Assembly (NCBI GenBank): GCA_029907755.1
Contig: JARYLH010000036.1
Coordinates: forward strand, 1-12,063
Length of the DNA: 12,063 bases
Direction of reading: 5' to 3'
Source: Candidatus Methanosuratincola sp.
GTDB taxonomy: Archaea; Thermoproteota; Methanomethylicia; Methanomethylicales; Methanomethylicaceae
In this document: piece by piece, positions 1 through 6,542 of the stretch
Numbering within the stretch: the stretch's first letter is position 1
Layout: each line of letters opens with the position of its first letter
Translations under genes and position numbers: made by a program
The notes under the pieces: generated by a model
The model's database searches: none
Told to the model about the DNA's origin: nothing
What the model saw: the letters and a program-made list of their open reading frames with translations, nothing else

Positions 1-1003
1 TCGCGTTGACATGCGGGTCGTCGACTGCCTCGCCAACGTTGTAGACCGGCGCAGAAGGCACATCGTTCTCCAGCAGGAGCTTCGCGACCTCCCACCTCGT
101 CCTGGGCTTTGTGTATTCCTCGATCATCTGCTTCAGCACCTGCTCGTTGGCGCACCTGTGCGGGTTGGTGTCAAAGCGCGGGTCGGTTATCCACTCAGGC
201 TTGCCTATCGCCGTGCAGAACCTCTTGAATATCGCGTCGTTCCCCGCAGCGATCACGACATAGCCATCCTTCGCCTGGAAGATGTCGAACGGCGTGATCG
301 TCGGGTGCTTCGAGCCGATCCTGGTCGGGATCTTCCCCTCGAGCGTGTACCTGACCACGGCGTTCTCGAGGACGGCGACCATCGAGTCGACCTGGGCAAC
401 GTCCACCTTCTGGCCCTTGCCTGTGCACTCGCGGTACCTCAGCGCAGCCAGGACGCCGATCGCCAGGAACATCCCGGACACGATGTCGCCTATGGACGAG
501 CCAGCTCGCGCCGGGGGCTTGTCCGGCCAGCCGTTCATGTCCATGAATCCGCCCATCGCCTGCCCGATGATGTCGTAGCTCGGCCACTTGCTGTACGGGC
601 CAGTGTGCCCGAAGCCCGAGCCGCAGGCGTAGATGAGCTTGGGGTTCACCTTTTTAAGGTCCTCGTAGCCGAGGCCCCACTCGTCGAGCGTGCCAGGCTT
701 GAAGTTCTCTATCAGGACATCGCTCCTCTTGACGAGCTCCTTAAGTATCTCCTTCGCCTTGGGATCCTTAAGGTTGAGCGTTATCCCTTTGTGGTTCCTG
801 TGGATGCTCACAAAGTAGGCGCTCTTGTCAGGTCCTTTGACGTTGGGGAAGAACGGTCCCCACTCCCTGTTCATGTCGCCGTATACCGGCCTCTCTACCT
901 TGATGACTTCGGCCCCTAGGTCAGCCAGGATCATACCGCAGTACGGCCCGAATAGGGCTCCTGTCAGACTCAGCACTCTAATACCCTCTAGTGGTCTCTT
1001 CAC
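1..1003 (-). CDS. Class III CoA-transferase (CaiB/BaiF family), C-terminus cut by window edge
   Basis: Only the first 334 codons are in the window; family members are usually about 400 residues. The enzyme moves CoA between carboxylic acids through an aspartyl-CoA anhydride; the acids used here cannot be read from sequence. The start is GTG at 1003, preceded seven bases upstream by a strong ribosome binding site (AAAGGAGG, 1011-1018). The N-terminus reads KRPLEGIRVLSLTGALFGPY, followed by LADLGAEVIKVERP, NHKGITLNLK, SDVLIENFKPGTLDEWGLGYEDL and SGFGHTGPY, all family hallmarks. Asp173 in SSIGDIVSG aligns with the catalytic aspartate (Asp169) of formyl-CoA transferase. It lies downstream of the carboxylase operon on the same strand, but a terminator and its own TATA box separate them. 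Family identity is confident; substrate is unknown. Confidence 0.93.
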   Translation of the reverse strand, partial: MKRPLEGIRVLSLTGALFGPYCGMILADLGAEVIKVERPVYGDMNREWGPFFPNVKGPDKSAYFVSIHRNHKGITLNLKDPKAKEILKELVKRSDVLIENFKPGTLDEWGLGYEDLKKVNPKLIYACGSGFGHTGPYSKWPSYDIIGQAMGGFMDMNGWPDKPPARAGSSIGDIVSGMFLAIGVLAALRYRECTGKGQKVDVAQVDSMVAVLENAVVRYTLEGKIPTRIGSKHPTITPFDIFQAKDGYVVIAAGNDAIFKRFCTAIGKPEWITDPRFDTNPHRCANEQVLKQMIEEYTKPRTRWEVAKLLLENDVPSAPVYNVGEAVDDPHVNA

Positions 1004-1043
1004 GATGGTTCCTCCTTTTGCTGTAGGGAGGCGGCACCAAGTA

Positions 1044-1053
1044 GATAAAAATT
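1044..1053 (-). promoter_or_regulatory. Likely TATA box of the CoA-transferase gene
   Basis: Read on the minus strand this is AATTTTTATC, the same TTTTTAT core seen ahead of purA. Its centre lies about 46 bases before the GTG start, giving a transcript start near 1024 and a short leader that just contains the AAAGGAGG ribosome binding site. The rest of the gap back to about 1165 shows nothing else I can support. Confidence 0.5.
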
Positions 1054-1165
1054 GCGGATTTGCCTGGCATCGAATCGAAAACCCTGACGGGCGCAACAAA
1101 CAGCCCAGCTAAAGGAGGCATGTCCTCTGAATTCCCAAGGTCAAAAATTGAGAGTGGGGCATCTA

Positions 1166-1181
1166 GTAAAAAATAAAAAAT
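1166..1181 (-). terminator. U-rich archaeal terminator of the carboxylase operon
   Basis: Immediately after the carboxyltransferase stop codon, the minus strand carries two T6 runs separated by one A (1168-1180). Such U-tracts without a strong hairpin are the usual intrinsic terminators of archaeal RNA polymerase. It separates the carboxylase operon from the CoA-transferase gene. Confidence 0.65.
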
Positions 1182-2756
1182 TTAGAGGGGGATATTCCCG
1201 TGTTTCTTCGGGGGCCTTACCTGCAGGTCCCTCTTGGTCGAGAGTGCCTCGAGCGTCTTTATTAGCATGGGGCGGGTCTCCTTCGGGAGGATCACCGCAT
1301 CGACGTAACCCATGTTCGCTGCGATGTACGGATTCGCGAACTTGTTCCTGTATTCCGCGGCGAGCCTGTTTGTGATCTCCTTGACCTCTTCGGGCGTCTT
1401 TGCCTTCATGAGCTCGTTCCTGTGGATGATCTCGACTGCACCCTCGGGGCCCATCACGGCGATCTCTGCAGTGGGCCACGCGAAGACGACGTCTGCTCCC
1501 AAGTGCCTGCTGCACATCGCGATGTAGCCTCCGCCGTAGCTCTTGCGCATGATCACCGTCAGCTTCGGAACGGTTGCTTCGCAATAGGCATAGATGACTT
1601 TGGCTCCGTGCCTGATCACGCCGCCGTGCTCCTGCTTCGTGCCTGGAAGGTATCCTGGAACGTCTACGAAGGTGATCAGCGGGATGTTGAAGGCATCGCA
1701 TGTCCTGATGAATCTTGCAATCTTGTCGGATGAGTCGATATCCAAGCACCCAGCATAGACCATCGGCTGGTCTGCGATTACGCCTACGCTTCTGCCATTG
1801 AGCCTTGCGAACCCGATCACTGCGTTGGGCGCGTACATTGGCTGGAGCTCGAAGAAGGAGCCCTTGTCGAAGACATAGTTTATCACGTCGTGGACGTCGT
1901 AGGGCTTCTTCGGATCCGCTGGCACGACCTCGTTCAGCGCTTCGTCCATCCTGTCTGGAGGGTCGCCGCACTCTACGATGGGGGCGTCGTCCATGTTGTT
2001 CGACGGCAGGTAGCTCAGGAGTGTCTTGATTTGCTTCAGGCAATCCTCGTCGTTCTCGCATGCAAGGTGTATGTTCCCGCTGAACTTTGCATGTGCCTCT
2101 GCGCCCCCAAGCTGCTCAAAGGTAACGTCCTCGCCGATCGCCGCCTTGACGACCTTGGGCCCGGTGATGAACATATAGCTCGTCTTCTTGACCATCAGAA
2201 TGAAGTCTGCGAGTGCCGGGGAATACACTGCGATCCCAGCGCATGGCCCCATGATCGCCGTGATCTGCGGGATAACGCCCGATGACATGACGTTCCTGAA
2301 GAATATGTCGCCTCCTCCTGCGAGCGAGTTTACTCCTTCCTGGATCCTCGCTCCGCCGGAGTCGTTTAGGGCGATTATCGGGCAACCGGCCTTGAGAGCC
2401 ATTTCTTGTACCTTTGTGATCTTCCTCTCCTGCATCTCTCCAAGCGAGCCGCCGATGAAGGTAAAGTCCTGCGCGTAGACGAATACGGTCCTGCCGTTGA
2501 TTGTGCCGTACCCCGTGACGACCCCGTCACCGAAAACCTTCTTCTTCTCCATGCCGAAGTCAAAGCACCTGTGCACCACAAACTCGTCGATCTCGACAAA
2601 GCTGCCCGGGTCGAGGAGCTTCTCGATCCTCTCCCTCGCGGTCAGCTTGCCTCCGGCGTGCTGCTTGTCGATAGCCTCTTTCCCTCCGCCCAGCTTCTTC
2701 TTCTCCTTAAAGTCTGCCAATTCCTTGAATTTCTCTGGTAGGGTTTGGTATGCCAT
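1182..2756 (-). CDS. Acyl-CoA carboxylase, carboxyltransferase subunit (PccB/MmdA family)
   Basis: Transfers the carboxyl group from carboxybiotin to a short acyl-CoA (acetyl- or propionyl-CoA), third gene of the BC-BCCP-CT operon. I place the start at ATG 2756 (524 residues, beginning MAYQTLPEKF) because GGAGGAG sits six bases before it. GTG 2774 or ATG 2771, which overlaps the carrier stop in TGATG, would add up to six residues. The N-domain has SGGARIQEG at about 133-141 and GPCAGIAVYSP at 170-180. The C-domain has KSYGGGYIAM at about 405-414 and AWPTAEIAVMGPEGAVEII, which supply the second oxyanion hole. Where Streptomyces PccB has Asp422, this protein has Ile412, as in AccB- and MmdA-type members, so substrate preference is uncertain. 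Length and motifs are intact. Confidence 0.95.
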   Translation of the reverse strand: MAYQTLPEKFKELADFKEKKKLGGGKEAIDKQHAGGKLTARERIEKLLDPGSFVEIDEFVVHRCFDFGMEKKKVFGDGVVTGYGTINGRTVFVYAQDFTFIGGSLGEMQERKITKVQEMALKAGCPIIALNDSGGARIQEGVNSLAGGGDIFFRNVMSSGVIPQITAIMGPCAGIAVYSPALADFILMVKKTSYMFITGPKVVKAAIGEDVTFEQLGGAEAHAKFSGNIHLACENDEDCLKQIKTLLSYLPSNNMDDAPIVECGDPPDRMDEALNEVVPADPKKPYDVHDVINYVFDKGSFFELQPMYAPNAVIGFARLNGRSVGVIADQPMVYAGCLDIDSSDKIARFIRTCDAFNIPLITFVDVPGYLPGTKQEHGGVIRHGAKVIYAYCEATVPKLTVIMRKSYGGGYIAMCSRHLGADVVFAWPTAEIAVMGPEGAVEIIHRNELMKAKTPEEVKEITNRLAAEYRNKFANPYIAANMGYVDAVILPKETRPMLIKTLEALSTKRDLQVRPPKKHGNIPL

Positions 2757-2770
2757 TCTTTTCTCCTCCA

Positions 2771-3181
2771 TCACTCAAACACTATTAGGGTGTCCCCGAC
2801 GTTCACGAACTTCCCGGGGGCCACCTTGATCTCCTTCACCTTGCCTGCCCTGTTGGACTTTATCGGGTTCTCCATCTTCATCGTCTCAAGGGTCAGCAGG
2901 ACGTCTCCTGGCTTGACCTCGTCGCCTGGCTTGCACTTGACCGTCATAACTGTTCCAGGCATCGCTGCGCAGAGGTTGCCCGCCGCGGGTGCGCCCCCAG
3001 CGCCGCCTGCCCCACCAGCTGCGCCCGCAGCCTGGAGGGACGGGGACATGAGGTCGGCTATGTTTACCTTGAAAAGCTCGTCGTTGACCTTGACGTCGTA
3101 GAGCCCGTACGCGCGCTCGGTTATGTCGACGCTGTACTGCACATTCCCAAGGCTCAGCTGGAACTTGCTTGTCTTTGCCAT
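2771..3181 (-). CDS. Biotin carboxyl carrier protein of acyl-CoA carboxylase
   Basis: A 136-residue carrier that shuttles carboxybiotin between the biotin carboxylase and the carboxyltransferase encoded on either side. The C-terminal biotinyl/lipoyl domain (about residues 69-136) contains MPGTVMTVKCKPGD and the biotinylation site ETMKMENP; the modified lysine is Lys102. Before it lies a flexible linker rich in Ala and Gly (about 48-67), which lets the domain swing. The N-terminal part (about 1-45) is a conserved extension of the decarboxylase/PCC carrier type. I chose ATG 3181 because GAGG (3190-3193) precedes it by eight bases; GTG 3190 would add three residues and overlap that site. It starts 15 bases after the upstream gene ends, and its stop overlaps a possible upstream start of the next gene, so the three genes are probably one transcript. 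Confidence 0.95.
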   Translation of the reverse strand: MAKTSKFQLSLGNVQYSVDITERAYGLYDVKVNDELFKVNIADLMSPSLQAAGAAGGAGGAGGAPAAGNLCAAMPGTVMTVKCKPGDEVKPGDVLLTLETMKMENPIKSNRAGKVKEIKVAPGKFVNVGDTLIVFE

Positions 3182-3196
3182 CTGTGACACCTCAGC

Positions 3197-4783
3197 TCAA
3201 CGGGCAGACTTGACTCTGCCTGAGATCACCCAACCGCTGCTCACCGGCTGCCTCTGCGGCTTGCTGTTGATGTACGAGGCAATCGCGGCTGCGAGCGCGA
3301 CCGTCTTCTTGTCGGTCACAGGCGCCCCTGCCGGCGCTGGAGCCTCAGCCGGCTTAGCTGCGAGCTTCGCAAGAACGTTCTCCTTGCTCTTCCTCCAGGC
3401 GTTGTCCGCGTCCACCTGAGTCTTGACCTTGTCGAGTATGTTCCTCTCCGCGATCAGCTCGGTGTGCAGGTGCCCAGCTATGAACTCCTCGTCCCTCATC
3501 ATTACCTTGTGGAACGGGATCACGGTCTGGATGCCCTCGATCACGAACTCGTCAAGGGCGCGGCGCATCCTCATGATCGCCTCCATCCTGTCCCTGCCCC
3601 AGGTCAGCAGCTTCACCGCGAGCGAGTCGTAGAACGGCGGGATGGTGTAGCCCGCGTAAATTCCACCGTCGACCCTTATCCCTGGGCCGCCGGGCTCGAT
3701 GTAGTTGGTTATCAGCCCTATCGAGGGAACGAAGTTGTTCATCGGGTCCTCTGCGTTGATGCGGCACTCGATCGCGTGCCCGGATATCTTCACGTCGTTC
3801 TGACCGTAGGTGAGCGGCTCGCCGGACGCGACCTTGAGCTGCTCCTTCACGATGTCGATGCCGGTCACGAGCTCCGTGACTGGGTGCTCGACCTGGAGCC
3901 TGCTGTTCACCTCAAGGAAGTAGAAGTCCTTGGTCACGTCGGAGTAGAGGAACTCGCATGTGCCCGCGTTCTCGTACCCAGCGACCTTCGCGACCTTGAC
4001 GGCGGTCTCGCCCATTCTCCTCCTCAGATCCGGATCGAGGTACATGACCGGGGACGGCGCCTCCTCAATGAGCTTCTGGTGCCTCCTCTGGATCGAGCAC
4101 TCCCTCTCGCCCAGGTAGATGCAGTTGCCCTTCTTGTCAGCCAGTATCTGGATCTCGATGTGCCTCGGCCTCTCGATGTACTTCTCGATGTAGACCTCGG
4201 GCCTCGAGAACGCTGAAGCGGCGAGGCGCTGGGCCTTCTTGATCGCCTCGATCAGGTCGTCCTTGGACCTGCACACTTGCATCCCGATGCCGCCTCCGCC
4301 GCCCGCGGGCTTGACCATCACAGGGTAGCCCGCCTTCTCGGCGGTCTCAAGCGCATCCTTGTCATCCTGGACCGCGTCCAGCGCCCCTGGGACGATGGGG
4401 ATGCCCGCCTTCTCCATGCTCCTCCTGGCTCCAAGCTTGTCGCCGAGGAGCTCCTGCGCCTTTGCCTTAGGACCGATGAACTCGATGCCCGCCTCCTCGC
4501 ACATCCTGACGAACTTTGCGTTCTGGGCGAGGAAGCCGTACCCGGGGTGGATCCCCTCGGCGCCTGTCTGCTTTGCGACCTCGATGATCTTCTCCATCTT
4601 GAGGTAGCTCTGAGCTGCAGGGCCAGGGCCGATAGGCACCGCCTCGTCTGCGTAGTATACGAACTTTGCATTCGCATCCGCGTCGGAGTAAACCGCCACG
4701 GTCTTGATCTCCATCTCCTTGCACGCCCTTATCACACGAAGGGCGATCTCTCCTCTGTTGGCTACAAGGACCTTCTTCAACAA
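3197..4783 (-). CDS. Biotin carboxylase subunit of acyl-CoA carboxylase (AccC/PccA type)
   Basis: ATP-dependent carboxylation of biotin on the carrier protein; first gene of the operon, 528 residues. The N-domain begins KKVLVANRGEIALRVIRACK. The ATP-grasp part has VKPAGGGGGIGM at about 158-168, KYIERPRHIEIQ at 201-212 and the active-site EVNSRLQVEHPVTE at 291-304; GHAIECRINAEDP follows at 335-347. Start is TTG 4783, with AGGAGG nine bases upstream (4793-4798). An ATG at 4855 is in frame, but the 24 residues it adds would be encoded across the TATA box, so I reject it. After the normal BC C-domain, an Ala/Pro-rich linker (about 474-489) leads to a short tail with an Ala-rich helix (TVALAAAIASYI) and GWVISGR. 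This resembles the C-terminal piece of small subunits of biotin-dependent decarboxylases and carboxylases (inference). Confidence 0.95.
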   Translation of the reverse strand: MLKKVLVANRGEIALRVIRACKEMEIKTVAVYSDADANAKFVYYADEAVPIGPGPAAQSYLKMEKIIEVAKQTGAEGIHPGYGFLAQNAKFVRMCEEAGIEFIGPKAKAQELLGDKLGARRSMEKAGIPIVPGALDAVQDDKDALETAEKAGYPVMVKPAGGGGGIGMQVCRSKDDLIEAIKKAQRLAASAFSRPEVYIEKYIERPRHIEIQILADKKGNCIYLGERECSIQRRHQKLIEEAPSPVMYLDPDLRRRMGETAVKVAKVAGYENAGTCEFLYSDVTKDFYFLEVNSRLQVEHPVTELVTGIDIVKEQLKVASGEPLTYGQNDVKISGHAIECRINAEDPMNNFVPSIGLITNYIEPGGPGIRVDGGIYAGYTIPPFYDSLAVKLLTWGRDRMEAIMRMRRALDEFVIEGIQTVIPFHKVMMRDEEFIAGHLHTELIAERNILDKVKTQVDADNAWRKSKENVLAKLAAKPAEAPAPAGAPVTDKKTVALAAAIASYINSKPQRQPVSSGWVISGRVKSAR

Positions 4784-4828
4784 GTGTTTTTTCCTCCTAG
4801 TGTAGGTTGCGTTAAAATTCTGTGTCGA

Positions 4829-4837
4829 GTATATATC
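4829..4837 (-). promoter_or_regulatory. TATA box of the carboxylase operon
   Basis: The minus strand reads GATATATAC, a near-consensus archaeal TATA box, centred about 50 bases before the TTG start. Transcription would begin near 4807, leaving a leader of about 24 bases that includes the AGGAGG site. This decides the start of the biotin carboxylase gene. Confidence 0.65.
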
Positions 4838-4839
4838 TC

Positions 4840-4978
4840 TTGTGCGGGGGTTCAATGCCTGGACTGCTCCCCCGGGTTACCAGAATTCAGGCGTCAGTTC
4901 GCCCATCAGCCTCTCACAGCGGGTGCTCAAGAGACCATCGTCACTTCATCCGCCAGAGTATAGATCGGTCCGTCGGCT
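4840..4978. other. Gene-free stretch between hypB and the carboxylase operon
   Basis: No credible coding frame on either strand. It holds several short complementary arms: GCCTG/CAGGC (4857-4861 with 4888-4892), and GGCG/CGCC (4951-4954 with 4890-4893 on the minus strand). The latter pair encloses C/D-box-like GATGA and CTGA elements. None is strong enough for me to call an RNA gene; see findings. Confidence 0.35.
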
Positions 4979-4990
4979 AAAAAAGGTGCC
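4979..4990 (-). terminator. Terminator after hypB
   Basis: The minus strand carries GGCACCTTTTTT directly after the hypB stop codon. The T6 run is a typical archaeal termination signal. The same GGCACCTTTT string recurs behind the Lrp gene at 5958-5967. Confidence 0.55.
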
Positions 4991-4992
4991 GT

Positions 4993-5679
4993 TCAGAGGC
5001 CGAGCGCCTTTGCTAGGTCTTCGATGCCCTCGCCGGTCCTGGCGCTGGTGACGGCGACCCTGATCTTCGGGTTCGCGTCGAGGGCGTCCTTGACGAGCGC
5101 GCCGACATCGATCCCCATCGGACCGGACATGTCCTTCTTGTTTATGACGGCGACCTCCGCGGCCCTGAATATGTCCGCCTTCTTCTTTATCATGTACTCC
5201 CCCTCGGTCACGCTCACGACGACTGCCCTCAGGTGCGACCCGAGCGGGAACTCGGCGGGGCATATTAGGTTCCCGACATTCTCGATGAGGATGAGGTTGA
5301 CGCCCTCTCGGATGAGCTTCTTGGCTGCCTTCCTCACGATCGGTGCGTCGAGGTGGCACTCCCTGCCCGTGTTTATCTGGATCGACGGCACGCCGTGCCT
5401 GGAGACCCTCTCGGCGTCTATGTCCGTCGCGGTGTCCCCAGCGATCACCCCGATGCGGTACTTGTCCTTCAGGCGCTCGACGAGCCTCTCGATTATCGAG
5501 GTCTTCCCGGACCCGATTGAGCCCATGAAGTCGACGACGCGGACCCCTGCCCGGTCGAAAGTCCTGCGGTTCAGGGCAGCCATCCGCTCGTTTGCCTTTA
5601 TAAAGTCCTCCTCGAGCTCCACGTCGAGCACTTCGTCGTCGTCAGCCTTAATGACCAGAGGCTTCGGCAAGCAACTCAC
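4993..5679 (-). CDS. hypB: HypB, hydrogenase nickel-incorporation GTPase
   Basis: Cytosolic SIMIBI-class GTPase that, with HypA, delivers nickel to the large subunit of [NiFe] hydrogenases. With the start chosen here it is 228 residues. P-loop GSIGSGKT lies at 53-60, GDTATDIDAERV at 81-92, and the metal-site Cys108-His109 in INTGRECHLDAP. Cys140 in ENVGNLICPAEFPLG is the second metal-binding cysteine, NKKD (180-183) reads guanine and TSARTGEG is at 211-218. The start is probably GTG 5679, which falls about 26 bases after the TATA centre and implies a leaderless mRNA; TTG 5730 would place the TATA box inside the gene. There is no histidine-rich nickel-storage tail. No other hyp or hydrogenase gene is present in the window, so the client enzyme is elsewhere. 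Confidence 0.93.
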   Translation of the reverse strand: MSCLPKPLVIKADDDEVLDVELEEDFIKANERMAALNRRTFDRAGVRVVDFMGSIGSGKTSIIERLVERLKDKYRIGVIAGDTATDIDAERVSRHGVPSIQINTGRECHLDAPIVRKAAKKLIREGVNLILIENVGNLICPAEFPLGSHLRAVVVSVTEGEYMIKKKADIFRAAEVAVINKKDMSGPMGIDVGALVKDALDANPKIRVAVTSARTGEGIEDLAKALGL

Positions 5680-5698
5680 CGAAAGAGATAATGCAGTC

Positions 5699-5710
5699 AA
5701 GCTTATAATG
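5699..5710. promoter_or_regulatory. Shared palindromic TATA element between hypB and the zinc-ribbon gene
   Basis: TTATAA at 5703-5708 reads the same on both strands. On the minus strand it predicts transcription at about 5679, exactly the hypB GTG. On the plus strand it predicts a start near 5731, some 14 bases before the zinc-ribbon ATG. Purine-rich sequence lies upstream in the hypB direction, as expected for a BRE. Confidence 0.5.
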
Positions 5711-5744
5711 TCTTCCTTCCCCAGATTCAACTCGAAGTGTCTTT

Positions 5745-5903
5745 ATGGGCGATATCCTTGTTTGTCCGAACTGCGGGAGCAGGTTCAGCCTGATGTACTC
5801 CAGGACTTTTGCGTGCACCGGATGCAATGAGGTCACGTTCGGAAGGTGCGGCTTCGCGAAGTGCCCCAGGTGCGGGAAGGAATTCAGGATCCCAGGACAG
5901 TAG
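5745..5903 (+). CDS. Small zinc-ribbon protein, 52 residues, unknown role
   Basis: A short frame, MGDILVCPNCGSRFSLMYSR at its start, ending KCPRCGKEFRIPGQ. It carries three CxxC pairs (Cys7/Cys10, Cys24/Cys27, Cys40/Cys43) and a lone Cys35, spacing typical of archaeal rubredoxin-like or treble zinc ribbons that bind one or two Zn ions. The high cysteine density and preserved pairs make this very unlikely to be chance. There is no ribosome binding site; the ATG lies about 39 bases after the shared TATA centre, so the leader would be short. It is divergent from hypB and is much too short to be HypA, although HypA also has a zinc ribbon. I do not recognise a named family; roles in metal handling, RNA or transcription are all possible. 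Confidence 0.75.
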   Translation: MGDILVCPNCGSRFSLMYSRTFACTGCNEVTFGRCGFAKCPRCGKEFRIPGQ

Positions 5904-5923
5904 GGTTGCAAGGGGCGGCAACC
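5904..5923 (+). other. Hairpin directly after the zinc-ribbon gene
   Basis: A perfect 6-bp stem (GGTTGC at 5904-5909 with GCAACC at 5918-5923) and an 8-base loop begin at the base after the TAG stop. No T run follows, so it is not a standard archaeal terminator; it could protect the 3' end of the short mRNA. Confidence 0.4.
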
Positions 5924-5957
5924 GAGAGGCTAGAGCGGACAGAAGGGAATTAATCTG

Positions 5958-5967
5958 AAAAGGTGCC
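5958..5967 (-). terminator. Possible terminator after the Lrp-family gene
   Basis: GGCACCTTTT on the minus strand, 13 bases past the stop. The T run is only four long, so the call is weak. It gains some weight from the identical 10-mer behind hypB. Confidence 0.35.
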
Positions 5968-5980
5968 ACGGAAGGGGCTT

Positions 5981-6433
5981 TCAGACGCTCAGCCCCACAT
6001 TCTCCTTTATCTCCTTGAGCACGATGGCGGTCTCGGTGCTGAGCACGCCCTCCACCCTTCCCATCTTGTCGATCACCTCGGATAGCTCCTCCTTCCCCGG
6101 GACGTCGACCCTGCAGATCAGGTAGTAAGGGCCGGTGACGTCGAAAGCCTCAGTGACCTCGGGCAGGTCCCTGATCAGGCTAGCGACCTCGGCGTACCTC
6201 TTCGGGTCCGCCTTAACGAGAATGAAAGCCGATAGACCCCTCCCGACCTTCTGCGGGTCGACGATGGCCCTGAACGACTTTATCACGCCGCGCTGCTGGA
6301 GCCCCTTCACCCTGAGGAACACGGTGGCCTCGCTGACGCCGGCCTCCTTTGCTATCTTCGAGAAGGGGGTGCGGGCGTTGGACTGGAGGCTCCTTATTAT
6401 GAGCTTGTCAAGGGCATCGAGTTCTGAGGACAT
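5981..6433 (-). CDS. Lrp/AsnC-family transcriptional regulator
   Basis: 150 residues from ATG 6433, the usual family length. An N-terminal winged helix-turn-helix (about 4-50) starts LDALDKLIIRSLQSNARTPF and contains the recognition region GVSEATVFLRVKGLQQRGVI. A linker follows (about 51-66). The C-terminal RAM domain (about 68-141) contains SAFILVKADPKR, the TGPYYLI strand and a GVLSTETAIVL end; such domains bind amino acids or other small effectors and assemble dimers into octamers. Starts at ATG 6448 (near-leaderless from a TATA-like element at 6469-6476) or GTG 6460 are also possible; GGTGAG seven bases before 6433 favours the start used here. The promoter lies within an AAGCCTT/AAGGCTT inverted repeat, a plausible site for autoregulation. 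Its targets are unknown; flanking cofE and hypB are candidates only by position. Confidence 0.93.
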   Translation of the reverse strand: MSSELDALDKLIIRSLQSNARTPFSKIAKEAGVSEATVFLRVKGLQQRGVIKSFRAIVDPQKVGRGLSAFILVKADPKRYAEVASLIRDLPEVTEAFDVTGPYYLICRVDVPGKEELSEVIDKMGRVEGVLSTETAIVLKEIKENVGLSV

Positions 6434-6463
6434 GAACCGCTCACCCATCCCTTGGATCACTTT

Positions 6464-6490
6464 AAGCCTTTTTATGGGATATTAAGGCTT
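6464..6490. promoter_or_regulatory. Inverted repeat over the Lrp-gene promoter, possible operator
   Basis: Perfect 7-bp arms AAGCCTT (6464-6470) and AAGGCTT (6484-6490), 20 bp centre to centre, enclose the TATA-like CATAAAAA and TTAATATC elements of the Lrp gene. A third AAGGCTT copy lies at 6527-6533. Placement fits an autoregulatory Lrp-type operator; binding is inference. Confidence 0.45.
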
Positions 6491-6542
6491 TGGTGCAGGG
6501 GTTTTAGATCAACGATGGCGAGACCGAAGGCTTTTTGGGTTC

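Noticed and set aside
1061..1090. T-arm-like TTCGATT sequence on the minus strand, considered as tRNA
   Set aside because: The flanking bases do not pair into a 5-bp stem and no acceptor or anticodon arm can be built.
1120..1176. 18-codon plus-strand frame with AAAGGAGG just before ATG
   Set aside because: GGAGG is only one base from the ATG, too close to work, and the frame runs antisense through the operon terminator.
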